Source of the DNA: Aeromonas encheleia
GTDB lineage: Bacteria; Pseudomonadota; Gammaproteobacteria; Enterobacterales; Aeromonadaceae
Reading direction: 5' to 3'
NCBI RefSeq assembly: GCF_900637545.1
Contig: NZ_LR134376.1
Location: 2,685,001 to 2,749,000 of the forward strand
DNA length: 64,000 nt
Part shown: positions 52,453 through 62,700 of the stretch, piece by piece
How the letters are laid out: every line of letters starts with the position of its first letter
Numbering within the stretch: the first letter of the stretch is position 1
Made by a program: the position numbers and the translations under genes
The notes under the pieces: model-generated
The model's database searches: none
The model's input: only the letters and a program-made list of their open reading frames with translations
Told to the model about the DNA's origin: nothing

Positions 52453-54834
52453 TCAGCTGGCCTGGTGCTGCTCGGCCAGATAGAGCCAGGTGTCGACCAC
52501 GGTATCCGGGTTGAGCGACACAGAGTCGATGCCCTGCTCGACCAGCCAGGCGGCGAAGTCCGGGTGATCGGACGGGCCCTGGCCGCAGATGCCGACATAC
52601 TTGCCCGCCTTGCGCGCGGCCTTGATGGCCATCGCCAGCAGCGCCTTGACCGCCTCGTTGCGCTCATCGAACAGGTGGGCGATGAGGCCCGAATCCCGGT
52701 CCAGTCCGAGCGTGAGCTGGGTCATGTCGTTGGAGCCGATGGAGAAGCCATCGAAGTGTTGCAGGAACTGATCCGCCAGCAGGGCGTTGGAGGGCAGTTC
52801 GCACATCATGATGACCTTGAGGCCCCGCTCGCCGCGGCGCAGGCCGTTCTCGGCCAGGATCTCCACCACCTGCTCCGCCTCGCCCACGGTGCGCACGAAG
52901 GGGATCATCACCTCGACGTTGGTCAGACCCATGACGTCACGCACCCGCTTCATCGCCTCACACTCGAGCGCGAAGCAGGGACGGAAGCTGTCGGCGATAT
53001 AACGGGAGGCACCGCGGAAGCCGATCATGGGGTTCTCTTCGTGGGGCTCGTAGCCACGACCGCCCACCAGGTTGGCGTATTCGTTGGACTTGAAGTCCGA
53101 CATCCGCACTATCACCCGCTCCGGCCAGAAGGCTGCAGCCAGGGTGGCGATGCCTTCGGTCAGCTTGGCGACGTAGTATTCACGGGGGCTATCGTAACCG
53201 GCGATCATCTTGGCTATGGTGGCCTGCAGCTCGGGGCTCTGCTGATCGAACTCCAGCAGGGCCTTGGGATGCACGCCTATCATGCGGTTGATGATGAACT
53301 CCAGGCGCGCCAGGCCCACGCCGGCGTTTGGCAGCTGGGCGAAGTCGAAGGCCCGATCCGGGTTGCCGACGTTCATCATGATCTTGATGGGCAGGCGCGG
53401 CATGTTGCCCACCTCGGTCACCGCCACCTCGAAATCGAGTTCGCCGTCGTAGATGAAGCCGGTGTCCCCTTCCGCGCAGGAGACGGTGATGAGCTGACCC
53501 GCCTCGATGCGAGCGGTGGCGTCACCACAACCCACCACGGCCGGGATGCCCAGCTCACGGGCTATGATGGCGGCGTGGCAGGTGCGGCCGCCGCGGTTGG
53601 TGACGATGGCCGAGGCCCGCTTCATGATGGGCTCCCAATCCGGATCCGTCATGTCGGTAACCAGCACGTCGCCGGGCTGTACCTCGTCCATCTGGCTGAT
53701 GGAGGAGATGACCCGCGCCGGGCCAGAGCCAATCTTGTGGCCGATGGCACGCCCCTCGATCAGCACCTTGCCGCCGGACTGCTTGAGCGCGAAACGCTCC
53801 AGGGTGTTTGCCTCCTGACGGCTGCGCACCGTCTCGGGACGGGCCTGGACTATGTAGAGCTGGCCGTCCTGACCATCCTTGGCCCACTCGATGTCCATCG
53901 GGCGGCCGTAATGTTGTTCGATGATGAGCGCCTGTTTCGCCAGCGCCATCACCTCGTCGTCGCTGATGCAGAAGCGGTTGCGCTCGGCATCCTGGGTGTC
54001 GACGATCTTCACCTGACGACCGTGACCGGCGTCCTCGGAGTAGGTCATCTTGATGAGCTTGGAGCCCAGCGTCTTGCGCACCACGGCGGGGCGGCCGGCC
54101 TTGAGGGTTGGCTTGTGCACATAGAACTCGTCCGGGTTGACGGCCCCCTGCACCACCATCTCGCCGAGGCCCTGGCTACCAGTGATGAAGACCACGTCGT
54201 TGAAGCCGGATTCGGTATCCAGGGTGAACATGACGCCGGAGGAGGCCAAGTCCGAGCGCACCATGCGCTGCACCCCGGCCGAGAGCGCCACGCCCTTGTG
54301 GTCATAGCCCTGATGCACCCGGTAGGAGATGGCGCGATCGTTGAACAGCGAGGCAAACACATGCTTGATGGCGGTCATGACGGAGTCGATGCCGCGTACG
54401 TTGAGGAAGGTCTCCTGCTGACCGGCGAAGGAGGCATCCGGCATGTCCTCGGCGGTGGCGGAGGAGCGCACCGCAAACGACGCCTCAAGCCCGGCACTCA
54501 GCTTGTCATAGGCGGCACGCACGGCCTGCTCCAGCGCGGGCTGGAACGGTGCGTCCACCACCCAGTCACGGATCTGCTGGCCGGCCCGGTTGAGGGCGGC
54601 GATGTCGTCCACGTCCAGGCTGTCGAGCAGGTCGTGGATCTTGCCGTTGAGACCGCTTAACTCCAGAAACTCGTTAAACGCAAAGGCAGTGGTCGCAAAC
54701 CCGCCAGGGACGGATACACCGGCACCGGAGAGGTTGCTGATCATCTCGCCAAGGGATGCATTCTTGCCGCCGACTCGTTCTACATCCTGCATTCCGAGCT
54801 GTTCGTACCAGAGTACGTACTGTTGCATTTGCAT
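52453..54834 (-). CDS. ppsA: phosphoenolpyruvate synthase
   Basis: A 793-residue enzyme making PEP from pyruvate, ATP and water. Three parts are seen: the ATP-grasp domain ([33 protein letters not shown]), the swivelling phosphohistidine domain ([14 protein letters not shown]) and the PEP-binding barrel ([13 protein letters not shown]; catalytic cysteine block [17 protein letters not shown]). It closely follows E. coli PpsA (792). Start ATG 54834 or 54828, both after GGAGAC. Divergent from its regulator ppsR. Confidence 0.97.
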   Translation of the reverse strand: MQMQQYVLWYEQLGMQDVERVGGKNASLGEMISNLSGAGVSVPGGFATTAFAFNEFLELSGLNGKIHDLLDSLDVDDIAALNRAGQQIRDWVVDAPFQPALEQAVRAAYDKLSAGLEASFAVRSSATAEDMPDASFAGQQETFLNVRGIDSVMTAIKHVFASLFNDRAISYRVHQGYDHKGVALSAGVQRMVRSDLASSGVMFTLDTESGFNDVVFITGSQGLGEMVVQGAVNPDEFYVHKPTLKAGRPAVVRKTLGSKLIKMTYSEDAGHGRQVKIVDTQDAERNRFCISDDEVMALAKQALIIEQHYGRPMDIEWAKDGQDGQLYIVQARPETVRSRQEANTLERFALKQSGGKVLIEGRAIGHKIGSGPARVISSISQMDEVQPGDVLVTDMTDPDWEPIMKRASAIVTNRGGRTCHAAIIARELGIPAVVGCGDATARIEAGQLITVSCAEGDTGFIYDGELDFEVAVTEVGNMPRLPIKIMMNVGNPDRAFDFAQLPNAGVGLARLEFIINRMIGVHPKALLEFDQQSPELQATIAKMIAGYDSPREYYVAKLTEGIATLAAAFWPERVIVRMSDFKSNEYANLVGGRGYEPHEENPMIGFRGASRYIADSFRPCFALECEAMKRVRDVMGLTNVEVMIPFVRTVGEAEQVVEILAENGLRRGERGLKVIMMCELPSNALLADQFLQHFDGFSIGSNDMTQLTLGLDRDSGLIAHLFDERNEAVKALLAMAIKAARKAGKYVGICGQGPSDHPDFAAWLVEQGIDSVSLNPDTVVDTWLYLAEQHQAS

Positions 54835-54919
54835 GTCTCCAGATTGGTGGGCCAGGGTGCCTACGCACCTGCTGTGCCAAATTATGTGTTTTTGTTGGTG
54901 TGCTGTTGCCAACGACCAT

Positions 54920-54931
54920 GAAAACGTTTTC
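54920..54931. promoter_or_regulatory. candidate LacI-family (Cra or PurR-like) operator
   Basis: GAAAACGTTTTC is a perfect 12-bp palindrome in the ppsA-ppsR gap, with the central CG typical of LacI-family sites. In E. coli ppsA is activated by Cra (TGAAACG half-sites); the AAACGTTT core also fits PurR. Confidence 0.4.
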
Positions 54932-55137
54932 TACTTATTGTCAAAAAAATCCCCGTGCAAGATTTGGGGATGGCCGTCTGACACAGACATTCTACAATGC
55001 CGATACAAAAAGGTAACGACTCAGGTTTGCAAGCGAGTTCACAACTTGGAAACAGCAGACCTGTTGACAAAAGTGATATGGTTTCGAGAGATACTTCCTG
55101 CTCGCAACCCCGCCAGCCCGCATCACAGGAGCGCATC

Positions 55138-55950
55138 GTGCACACCGTATTCTATGTATCCGATGGCACCGCCATCACCGCCGAGGTGTTCGGCCATGCC
55201 GTGTTGAGCCAGTTCCCGCTGGTGTTCGAACAAGTCACCATTCCCTTCGTGGAAACCCTGGAGAAGGCGCGTCAGGTACGGGCCAGGATCGATGAACAGT
55301 TTCGCCAGACCGGGATCCGCCCCATCCTGTTCCACACCATAGTCGACGCCCTGGTACGGGAAGAGGTGCTCAAGGCCCAGGCCAGCAGCCACGATTTTCT
55401 CAACACCTTCGTCAGCCCGCTGGAGCAGGAGCTGGGGATCAAGGCCGAGCCCAGGCTGCATCGCACCCACGGCATGGAGAACCGCAAGCTCTATGACGAT
55501 CGCATCGAGGCGGTCAACTTCGCGCTCACCAACGACGACGGCATCACCACCAGAGAGTACGACGAGGCGGACATCATCCTGATCGGCGTCTCCCGCTGCG
55601 GCAAGACGCCGACCAGCCTCTATCTGGCGCTGCAGTTTGGCATCCGCGCCGCCAACTACCCCTTCATCGAACAGGACATGGGCACGCTCGAGCTGCCAAC
55701 GCCCCTCAAGGCCAATCGCCACAAGCTGTTCGGCCTCACCATAGCGCCCCAGCGGCTGCACGAGATCCGCAACCAGCGCCGCGCCAACAGTCGCTACTCC
55801 TCGCTGGTGCAGTGCGAGCAGGAGCTGGCAAGCGTGGAGCGGCTGTTTCGCCAGGAGGCGATCCGCTTCCTCGATACCAGCTCTCATTCGGTGGAGGAGA
55901 TCAGCGCAAAAATTCTGGAGGCTACCGGGCTGCGTCGCCAGCTCTGCTGA
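55138..55950 (+). CDS. ppsR: PEP synthase regulatory protein (bifunctional kinase/pyrophosphorylase)
   Basis: A 270-residue protein of the PF03618 family (E. coli PpsR, 277). It inactivates PEP synthase by ADP-dependent threonine phosphorylation and reactivates it by Pi-dependent removal. The N-terminal block [20 protein letters not shown], the P-loop [11 protein letters not shown] and [15 protein letters not shown] are intact. I chose GTG 55138 with GGAG six bases upstream, which gives the conserved N-terminus; an ATG at 55078 would add 20 unconserved residues. Confidence 0.95.
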   Translation: MHTVFYVSDGTAITAEVFGHAVLSQFPLVFEQVTIPFVETLEKARQVRARIDEQFRQTGIRPILFHTIVDALVREEVLKAQASSHDFLNTFVSPLEQELGIKAEPRLHRTHGMENRKLYDDRIEAVNFALTNDDGITTREYDEADIILIGVSRCGKTPTSLYLALQFGIRAANYPFIEQDMGTLELPTPLKANRHKLFGLTIAPQRLHEIRNQRRANSRYSSLVQCEQELASVERLFRQEAIRFLDTSSHSVEEISAKILEATGLRRQLC

Positions 55951-56022
55951 TAGAGCGAGCAGACGCGGCGGCCCCATCGAGGAATAGGCCGCTGGCAAGC
56001 TGGCAATACGGATGAGGGGCAG

Positions 56023-56060
56023 TAAAAACGGAGCCAACAGTGAACCTGTGGCTCCGTTTC
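56023..56060 (-). terminator. terminator between ppsR and the small membrane protein gene
   Basis: An 11-bp stem AAACGGAGCCA (56026-56036) / TGGCTCCGTTT (56049-56059); on the minus strand T residues follow. Convergent genes on both sides, so it may act both ways. Confidence 0.8.
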
Positions 56061-56063
56061 ACA

Positions 56064-56357
56064 TCATGAACGGGGAGGCATGGGCGGGTTGTTGAGCTCT
56101 CTGTTGTTCATCAGCATGGCATGAAAGTTCAGCAGGCCATGGCGTCTTCGTATCCGCTCGCTCAACCAGCAGGCGGGTAGCAAGCCCACACCGGCGGCCA
56201 CCGCCAGTACCATGGTGACATGCGCCACCAGATAGTCGCCTCCCTGCCATCCCCAGACCAGCCCGCAGGCCGCCGCCATGGTCAGCAACATGGGGGAGAG
56301 CCAGAGCGCCAGCCAGAGGGTGACGGTCAGCAGAGCACCCACAATACACTCGATCAT
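56064..56357 (-). CDS. small inner-membrane protein of unknown function
   Basis: A 97-residue protein with two or three hydrophobic segments (IVGALLTVTLWLALWLSPM, LTMAAACGLVWGW, VTMVLAVAAGVGLLPACWL) and a basic, polar C-terminus (RIRRRHGLLNFH). AAGGA lies five bases before ATG 56357. Not a family I recognise. Confidence 0.65.
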   Translation of the reverse strand: MIECIVGALLTVTLWLALWLSPMLLTMAAACGLVWGWQGGDYLVAHVTMVLAVAAGVGLLPACWLSERIRRRHGLLNFHAMLMNNRELNNPPMPPRS

Positions 56358-56713
56358 ATGAGTCCTTATTGGAGAAATAGCCATAAACCCACAACCAAAT
56401 CTCCGAGTCAATAACCACAAAACCAATCGAACACAAAACCAGCAATCGCTTCACAACCCCCTTCCCAGATCATGAAAAACCTGATTAGAGCCGAAAAAAC
56501 CACCCGAACATGAGGAAATCAGGTGCATTGGCGGTCGATTATCACTATTCTGCTCGGGTTGGTAGCTGCCACAAAAAACAACAAGTGGCACACCGTAACG
56601 AAATTAATACGGATTTCGTCACGTTTTCAGCACGGAGTGCCGACCGGCTCACAGGATGTGGGGCGGCAGACGAGACGACAGACGAGTGACTTCAGCGACG
56701 TAAGGAAGGAAGA
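56358..56713. promoter_or_regulatory. promoter region of aroP with an inverted repeat
   Basis: A 356-bp AT-rich gap with no gene. GTAACGAAAT (56595-56604) and ATTTCGTCAC (56613-56622) are complementary at 9 of 10 positions around an 8-bp spacer, about 92-119 bp before the aroP start. No classical TyrR box (TGTAAA-N6-TTTACA) is evident. Confidence 0.5.
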
Positions 56714-58090
56714 ATGGATCTTCAACAAAACGGCGAAGAGTTGAAACGCGGCCTGAAAAACCGCCATATCCAGCTCATCGCATTGGGCGGTGCCATAGGT
56801 ACCGGCCTGTTTCTCGGCATTGCCCAGACCATCAAGATGGCGGGCCCCTCGGTGCTGCTCGGCTATGCCATCGGCGGCTTCATCGCCTTCCTCATCATGC
56901 GCCAGCTCGGCGAGATGGTGGTGGAAGAGCCGGTCGCCGGCTCCTTCAGCCACTTCGCCTACAAGTACTGGGGTGACTTCGCCGGCTTCGCCTCCGGCTG
57001 GAACTACTGGGTGCTCTACGTGCTGGTCAGCATGGCTGAACTCACCGCGGTTGGCATCTATGTCCAGTACTGGTGGCCCGAGATCCCGACCTGGATGTCG
57101 GCCGCCTTCTTCTTCGTGCTGATCAACGCCATCAACCTCTCCAACGTCAAGGCGTTTGGCGAGATGGAGTTCTGGTTCGCCATCATCAAAGTGGTGGCCA
57201 TCGTCGGCATGATTGGCTTTGGCGGCTATCTGCTGTTCTCCGGCGGCGCCGGTCCGGAAGCCAGCGTGACCAACCTGTGGGCTCAGGGCGGCTTCTTCCC
57301 CAACGGCATCAGCGGACTGGTGATGGCGATGGCGGTGATCATGTTCTCCTTTGGCGGGCTGGAGCTGGTCGGTATCACGGCGGCAGAAGCCGATGATCCC
57401 GAGAAGAGCATTCCCAAGGCCACCAACCAGGTGATCTACCGCATCCTGATCTTCTATATCGGCGCCCTGGCCGTGCTGATGTCCCTCTACCCCTGGGTCA
57501 AGGTCGTCGAAGGCGGCAGTCCGTTCGTGATGATCTTCCACGCGCTGGACAGCAACCTGGTGGCCACGGTGCTCAACATAGTGGTGCTGACCGCCGCGCT
57601 CTCCGTCTACAACAGCTGTGTCTACTGCAACAGTCGCATGCTATTTGGCCTGGCCAAGCAGGGTAACGGCCCGCGCAGCCTGCTCAAGACCAACAAGAGC
57701 GGTGTGCCACTGGTCGCCCTCTCGGTGTCTGCCGCCGCTACCCTGCTGTGCGTGCTGATCAACTACCTGATGCCGGGCAAGGCCTTTGGTCTGCTGATGG
57801 CGCTGGTGGTCTCCGCCCTGGTCATCAACTGGGCCATGATCAGCCTCGCCCACCTCAAGTTCCGCAAGGCCAAGCAGACCGAAGGGGTAGAGCCCAAGTT
57901 CAAGGCATTCTGGTACCCGTTCGGCAATTATCTCTGCCTGGCCTTCATGGCCGCCATCCTGGTCATCATGTACCTGACCCCGGGCATGGAGATCTCGGTG
58001 ATGCTGATCCCGGTCTGGCTGGTGGTGCTGGCGATCGGCTATCAGTTCAAGCCCAAACGTCAAGGACGGGTTGCCGCCGAAATCGGCTGA
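56714..58090 (+). CDS. aroP: aromatic amino acid permease AroP
   Basis: A 458-residue APC-superfamily permease with 12 membrane segments. Blocks GLKNRHIQLIALGGAIGTGL, GEMVVEEPVAGSFSHFAYKY and TAALSVYNSCVYCNSRMLFG follow E. coli AroP almost word for word, closer than PheP or ProY in my reading. It imports Phe, Tyr and Trp with protons. AAGGAAG precedes the ATG. Confidence 0.92.
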   Translation: MDLQQNGEELKRGLKNRHIQLIALGGAIGTGLFLGIAQTIKMAGPSVLLGYAIGGFIAFLIMRQLGEMVVEEPVAGSFSHFAYKYWGDFAGFASGWNYWVLYVLVSMAELTAVGIYVQYWWPEIPTWMSAAFFFVLINAINLSNVKAFGEMEFWFAIIKVVAIVGMIGFGGYLLFSGGAGPEASVTNLWAQGGFFPNGISGLVMAMAVIMFSFGGLELVGITAAEADDPEKSIPKATNQVIYRILIFYIGALAVLMSLYPWVKVVEGGSPFVMIFHALDSNLVATVLNIVVLTAALSVYNSCVYCNSRMLFGLAKQGNGPRSLLKTNKSGVPLVALSVSAAATLLCVLINYLMPGKAFGLLMALVVSALVINWAMISLAHLKFRKAKQTEGVEPKFKAFWYPFGNYLCLAFMAAILVIMYLTPGMEISVMLIPVWLVVLAIGYQFKPKRQGRVAAEIG

Positions 58091-58113
58091 CCTGCCCCTC
58101 CCTGATTTGATTC

Positions 58114-58140
58114 AAATGCCGGTCGCTGACCGGCATTTTC
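58114..58140 (+). terminator. intrinsic terminator of aroP
   Basis: AAATGCCGGTC/GACCGGCATTT stem with a 3-base loop and a trailing TT, 24 bp past the stop. Confidence 0.9.
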
Positions 58141-58297
58141 ATATCCGGGCCCTGCAGTCATAACGACTGCAGAAGCCCGACAGGCCCCCTCCCCTATCCC
58201 GACGCATGCCTGACGGATCATCTGCCAGCGCCCTATGCCCCCTCGATCCGTCGCTAGCTTACAGCCCAGTAATGTGCCGCGCCGCCCGCCTGACAGC

Positions 58298-58330
58298 AAA
58301 AAGCCCGAGGCGATTGCCTCGGGCTTTTTT
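58298..58330. terminator. strong terminator downstream of the SIMPL gene
   Basis: AAAAAGCCCGAGGC (58298-58311), GATT loop, GCCTCGGGCTTTTT (58316-58329). Functions on the minus strand for the SIMPL gene and on the plus strand as a backup for aroP. Confidence 0.93.
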
Positions 58331-58357
58331 CACACTAGCGGTCAACGGGCCGCGGCA

Positions 58358-59059
58358 TCACTCCAGCAGGAAGACGGCTTCCACGTTGTCCGTGATGCTG
58401 ATCTGCTGCTGTTGATAGCTGTTCTCCATCATGTCTGCGGCAGGTGCGGCGGCGGCCTTGAGGGCCCGGCTATAGACCGGCATGGGGGCGCTGTTGCGAT
58501 ACTCGACGCTGTAGACCTTGCCGAGCTTCATGCCGAAGGCCTTGGCCAGGGATTCCGCCTTGCTCGTGGCGTCAGCCACCGCGCCAAGACGGGCCTGCTC
58601 CTTGATGGTCTGGGGCGATTTGAGGCCGTATTCAATCTGGGAGACGGACTCCAGGCCCGCCTCGAGCGCGGTATCCATGAGCTGGCTCAGTTTGTCGAGC
58701 TGATAGAGTTTGACCGCCAGCTGGCGCTGGGCACGGTAACCCACCATCTCGGGTTTCTTGTTTTGCGGATACTGATACTCGGGGGAGACCACCAGATTGC
58801 CGGCCTCCACATCGGTACGCTTGATGCCCAGCCCTTCCAGCTTGCCAAAGAAGGCGGCCACCTTGGTGTCGACCTGCTGCTTGGCCTTGATGCCCTGCTT
58901 CTCCAGCGCGGTCACGGAGACGTTGAGGGTCAACATGTCGGGCTCGGCCTTCTGCTCGGCGTAGCCACTGACCACCAGATGCGGTGCCTGGGGCACCTCG
59001 ATGGCCAACAAGGGGGCACTGACAACCAAGGCAGACAGGGTAAGAAGGGAACGCCACAT
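58358..59059 (-). CDS. SIMPL-domain (YggE/DUF541) periplasmic protein
   Basis: A 233-residue exported protein: leader ending APLLA, then the SIMPL domain (PF04402) with HLVVSGYAEQKAEPDMLTLN, GNLVVSPEYQYPQ, YRAQRQLAVKLYQLDKLS and the final VEAVFLLE. E. coli YggE of this family is linked to oxidative-stress tolerance; the molecular role is unknown. The ATG at 59059 has TGAGG nine bases upstream. Confidence 0.88.
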   Translation of the reverse strand: MWRSLLTLSALVVSAPLLAIEVPQAPHLVVSGYAEQKAEPDMLTLNVSVTALEKQGIKAKQQVDTKVAAFFGKLEGLGIKRTDVEAGNLVVSPEYQYPQNKKPEMVGYRAQRQLAVKLYQLDKLSQLMDTALEAGLESVSQIEYGLKSPQTIKEQARLGAVADATSKAESLAKAFGMKLGKVYSVEYRNSAPMPVYSRALKAAAAPAADMMENSYQQQQISITDNVEAVFLLE

Positions 59060-59115
59060 AGAAAAAAACCTCAATCGATTAGAGTGAGGTCATTATGCCC
59101 GTCGTCGAATGAGAT

Positions 59116-59673
59116 TCATATGTCGTGCAGGGGGGGGATATGGTCCAGCACCTGGTTGGTCATATCGATGTTGATGCTGATCTCGCTGCCAAGCAGACTG
59201 CCATGACTCGCCATCAGGGGGGCAGACTCGCGCGCACCGAGCAGGCTCTCTTCTTCGAAATGGAAGGAGTCCCACGACAAAACATGTCCCTGGGAGGGCA
59301 ATACCGGCTCCGGCGCAGTGATAACCGCCAGCGAACTCCAGTCAAAATCGTCCCCATGACTGAGCAGATCCTGCAAGGAGCTGTCACTCAGGCTCTGCAG
59401 TGAATACTCCTGTTGTCCCAGCTCGTGGCCAACCAGCACCACCATGTGGGGCAAGAGTGCATCCTCTGCTGGCGTGAAGCTGATGCTGGATGCGGCGAAG
59501 TCCACATTGAGCGACCCCGCTACCTCTCCATCCTCGCTCTCCAGATCCAGGGCGCTGATCTTGTCACCCGTCATCGTGGCCTGATAGCCAAAGCGGCCGG
59601 TGCAGAGGATGCTATCCTGCCCGTCCCAGCTGTAGCGAATGCCATCGATGTCGACCCAGTTAAATGACTGCAT
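59116..59673 (-). CDS. acidic protein of unknown function next to the RTX adhesin
   Basis: A 185-residue acidic protein (many Asp, Glu and Ser) with no signal peptide and no membrane segment. It starts MQSFNWVDIDGIRYSWDGQD, which resembles the INGTTYAWDG segments inside the neighbouring adhesin. AGGAGAGGG lies five bases before the ATG, a strong ribosome site. It follows the adhesin by 86 bp in the same direction. No family recognised; it may be an accessory of the adhesin (inference from position). Confidence 0.7.
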   Translation of the reverse strand: MQSFNWVDIDGIRYSWDGQDSILCTGRFGYQATMTGDKISALDLESEDGEVAGSLNVDFAASSISFTPAEDALLPHMVVLVGHELGQQEYSLQSLSDSSLQDLLSHGDDFDWSSLAVITAPEPVLPSQGHVLSWDSFHFEEESLLGARESAPLMASHGSLLGSEISINIDMTNQVLDHIPPLHDI

Positions 59674-59728
59674 GGTGACCCTCTCCTGATACTGCCGTTA
59701 TCTTAACTTCCCTCATCCTCAAATAATA

Positions 59729-59750
59729 GGGACCGGGCATGCCCGGTCCC
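59729..59750 (-). terminator. hairpin between the RTX adhesin and the 185-residue protein gene
   Basis: GGGACCGGGC (59729-59738) pairs with GCCCGGTCCC (59741-59750). On the minus strand TATTATTTG follows. Moderate terminator; may only attenuate. Confidence 0.6.
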
Positions 59751-59759
59751 CTTGCTTGA

Positions 59760-62700
59760 TTAAGGATCAACCTTCAGATTGCCCTGATTCAGCAAGTCCT
59801 CGATGATCTGTAGATTTGATTTACCCGCAGTCAAATCCACATTATCGAAGGAGATGGTATGAGTAGTGGTACCGGCTCCCGCAGAACCATCCAAATCGAT
59901 CGTCAGGGTCGATTTGTTGGTACCCGGACCTGATGCAAAGGTAAGATATTGATCCAGTGTGGCTGCATTGGCATGCTCCCCACTCAGCATCTCACTCAGG
60001 TCCAGTACATCCCCACCATTACCAGGGGTGAAGTCCTTGATGGTATCTGTCCCACCGGCATCGCCCGCCTGCCACTTGAAGGTATCCTTGCCTGCACCGC
60101 CCGTCAGGGTGTCACTACCCGTGCCACCGATCAGCAGGTCATTACCCAGTCCGCCAATCAGCGTATCGTCACCGGCCAAACCAGAGAGAGTGTCGTTCCC
60201 TTCACCGCCCTGAATCACATCCGCCAAGGCCGACCCGGTGAAGGTGGTACCAGCTTCGATGGTCACATGCAGATTGGTATTGGAAGCAGCATCATTATCT
60301 GCATCCTTAACCCCGACCTGGAAGTCCAGCTCGGCATCCAGTGTGGTGTTTTCCGAAGTGATCAGGCCGATGTCGGAGACTTTCACCACGTCGCTGTCGG
60401 TCTGGCCAGTGAAGTTCGTGGTCGAATTCGAACCACCCGTATCACCGAAGGCCGCATTGAAGTTCAGCGCCGTAGTAGTGGTGATGTCCTCCACGCTGGT
60501 CAGGATCTGCGCGCCGTAGATCTGCCAGTCTTCACCTACACCGTTGTAGTCATTGTGTTCGATGACAATGGCCCCATCGTTGTTGTCCAGGGTAATGCCA
60601 TAAGCCAGCAAGGCTGCCAGAGTCGCTGCGCTACTGCCAGACCTGGCGATATCACTGTTGCTGATCACCAGAGCCCGAGTGGTTGTTATGCCACCCGTGC
60701 CGATCAGTTTCAGCACCACCACTAGGTCTTCATTATTGATACCGTCGAACTTCAGGAAGATCCCCTCCGCCCGGCCATCGGGGTTGGCTACAACGGTACC
60801 GGTCGGGTTGGTGGTATGGAATGTCAGGTCCAGCACCTCACCCTTGCCGATGGTATCGCCAGCCACACCGTTCGCCGAGTTCGAGACGCTGACCCAGGAA
60901 GCCGCCTGGGTGAACAACTCGCCATTGGCAAATATGTTGGTGTTAACACCACCGGTCTGCAGATTGTTGGTCCCGGTACCCCCACCCGGCTCTGCGGCAC
61001 TCCTGAACTGGACATAAAAATCATTGTCCAACTTGGCCACAGACACATCTGGCTGCGAGTTATCCGGCACACTGCCACCCGACGCGTAGCCCGTGATACT
61101 CAAGGAGGCGCTGGTTTTGAGGACACTGAAACCCTCGATCGGTTCATCCAACGATACCGTGTAGGTACCGTTGATCTTGTCGAAGATCAGTGTACCGGTT
61201 GCCTCCTGCGTGATTCCTGGACTGGCCGGATTCGGCGCGTAATTGAACTCAATATCAAAGGTGGCCGTACTAGCGTTCTCCGACACCCAGGTGACCAATT
61301 GCGACGTAATGGCCGAGCCACCAACGGTCCCCGTCAGGCCGATGGCATTGAAATCCGAGTCGGACGACGAGAACGGCCCTGTGCCGCGATTATCCGCACC
61401 GGTGCTGTAATCGAACACACCAGTGCCACCACCCGGGTTGCTGCTGTTGGAGTACACCAAGTTGGTGCTGGCCTGGATAGTCGGTACATCATCTTCTACC
61501 TGAATTAGCAGATCACCAGCCAGCGGCAGCGGGTTGACCCCATCGGAAGCTCGAATGGCCCCGGTCAGATTCAGCGTCAGGATCTCGTTGTCATCACCAT
61601 TGGCATTCGGGTGATCCAGCGGCCCAAGCAGGGTGAAGGTGTAGGAACCATTGCTCTGCACCACCAAGGTGAAGACAGTTGTCGCACCTGCCATCGCCGT
61701 CAGAGTACTCCCAGAGAAACCGTAGGTGACCGCCACCCCATCCGAGGTCAGGGATGGCATGACATTGGGAGTGGTATCCAGACTGAACTGGCCGCTGCTC
61801 GTACCGACCAATAGCTCAACCAAGCTTCCGGAGATGATTGTCGTCTGGGCATCGCCATCGGTGATGCCGCCAGGCAGTTCGTCCTCGTCCACCTTACCGA
61901 TCACCGGTGCAGCATCCTCGATGTTGATCGTCAGAGTAGCGCTCGCTTGATCGCCATCCTTGTCGACGATCACATAGTCGAAGCTTTCGCTGGTGTCCGC
62001 TGCAACGCTCTGCGGCGAGGTGTAGCCCCATGCGCCTGTGGCGAAATTAAAGGTCAGCTTGCCACCCAGAGCCGTCGTGATGTTGGTCAGCTGCTGATCG
62101 CCATCCATAACTCCGTCCCAGGCGTAGGTCGTGCCATTGATCTTGATGGACATGATCCGCCCCGGACCATCGGCACCGAATGAATCGTCATCGCCGCCAC
62201 CCACTGCGTTGTTGTTGCCGAGCAGAACGTTGCCGCTGACGAAGTTGCCCGAGATCTGACCAAGCAGTGTATTGATCAGGCCACTAAAGTCGGTTACCAG
62301 AATAGGGGCTCCGCTACCATCGAGATCAACATCCTGCAGACGGGCGGTGTTGATACCGTCCCCCACACCAATAGTGGTGACGTTGATGGCATTGCTATCG
62401 ACAAAGGTGTTCCAAGCCGTTGCCGTCGCGTCACTCAGCGAGTTGCCACCAGTACCTAACTGCTCATTGGGGTCTCCGTCACTGATGAAGAAGACCTGGT
62501 TGCTCCAGCCCTCAATCGGGGAGTAAGACACCATGGTTTGCTGGATCCCGGCAGTAAAATCGGTGCCGTCGTCAAACGGGCGATTGGCAATGATGCTATC
62601 TACTAGCGCATTGAACGCAGCGATCGATGTCACAGAGGCATATGCCAGTGGGTCCGAAGAGAACGCCACTATGGTGATTTTCACATCGCCATCGGTACCG

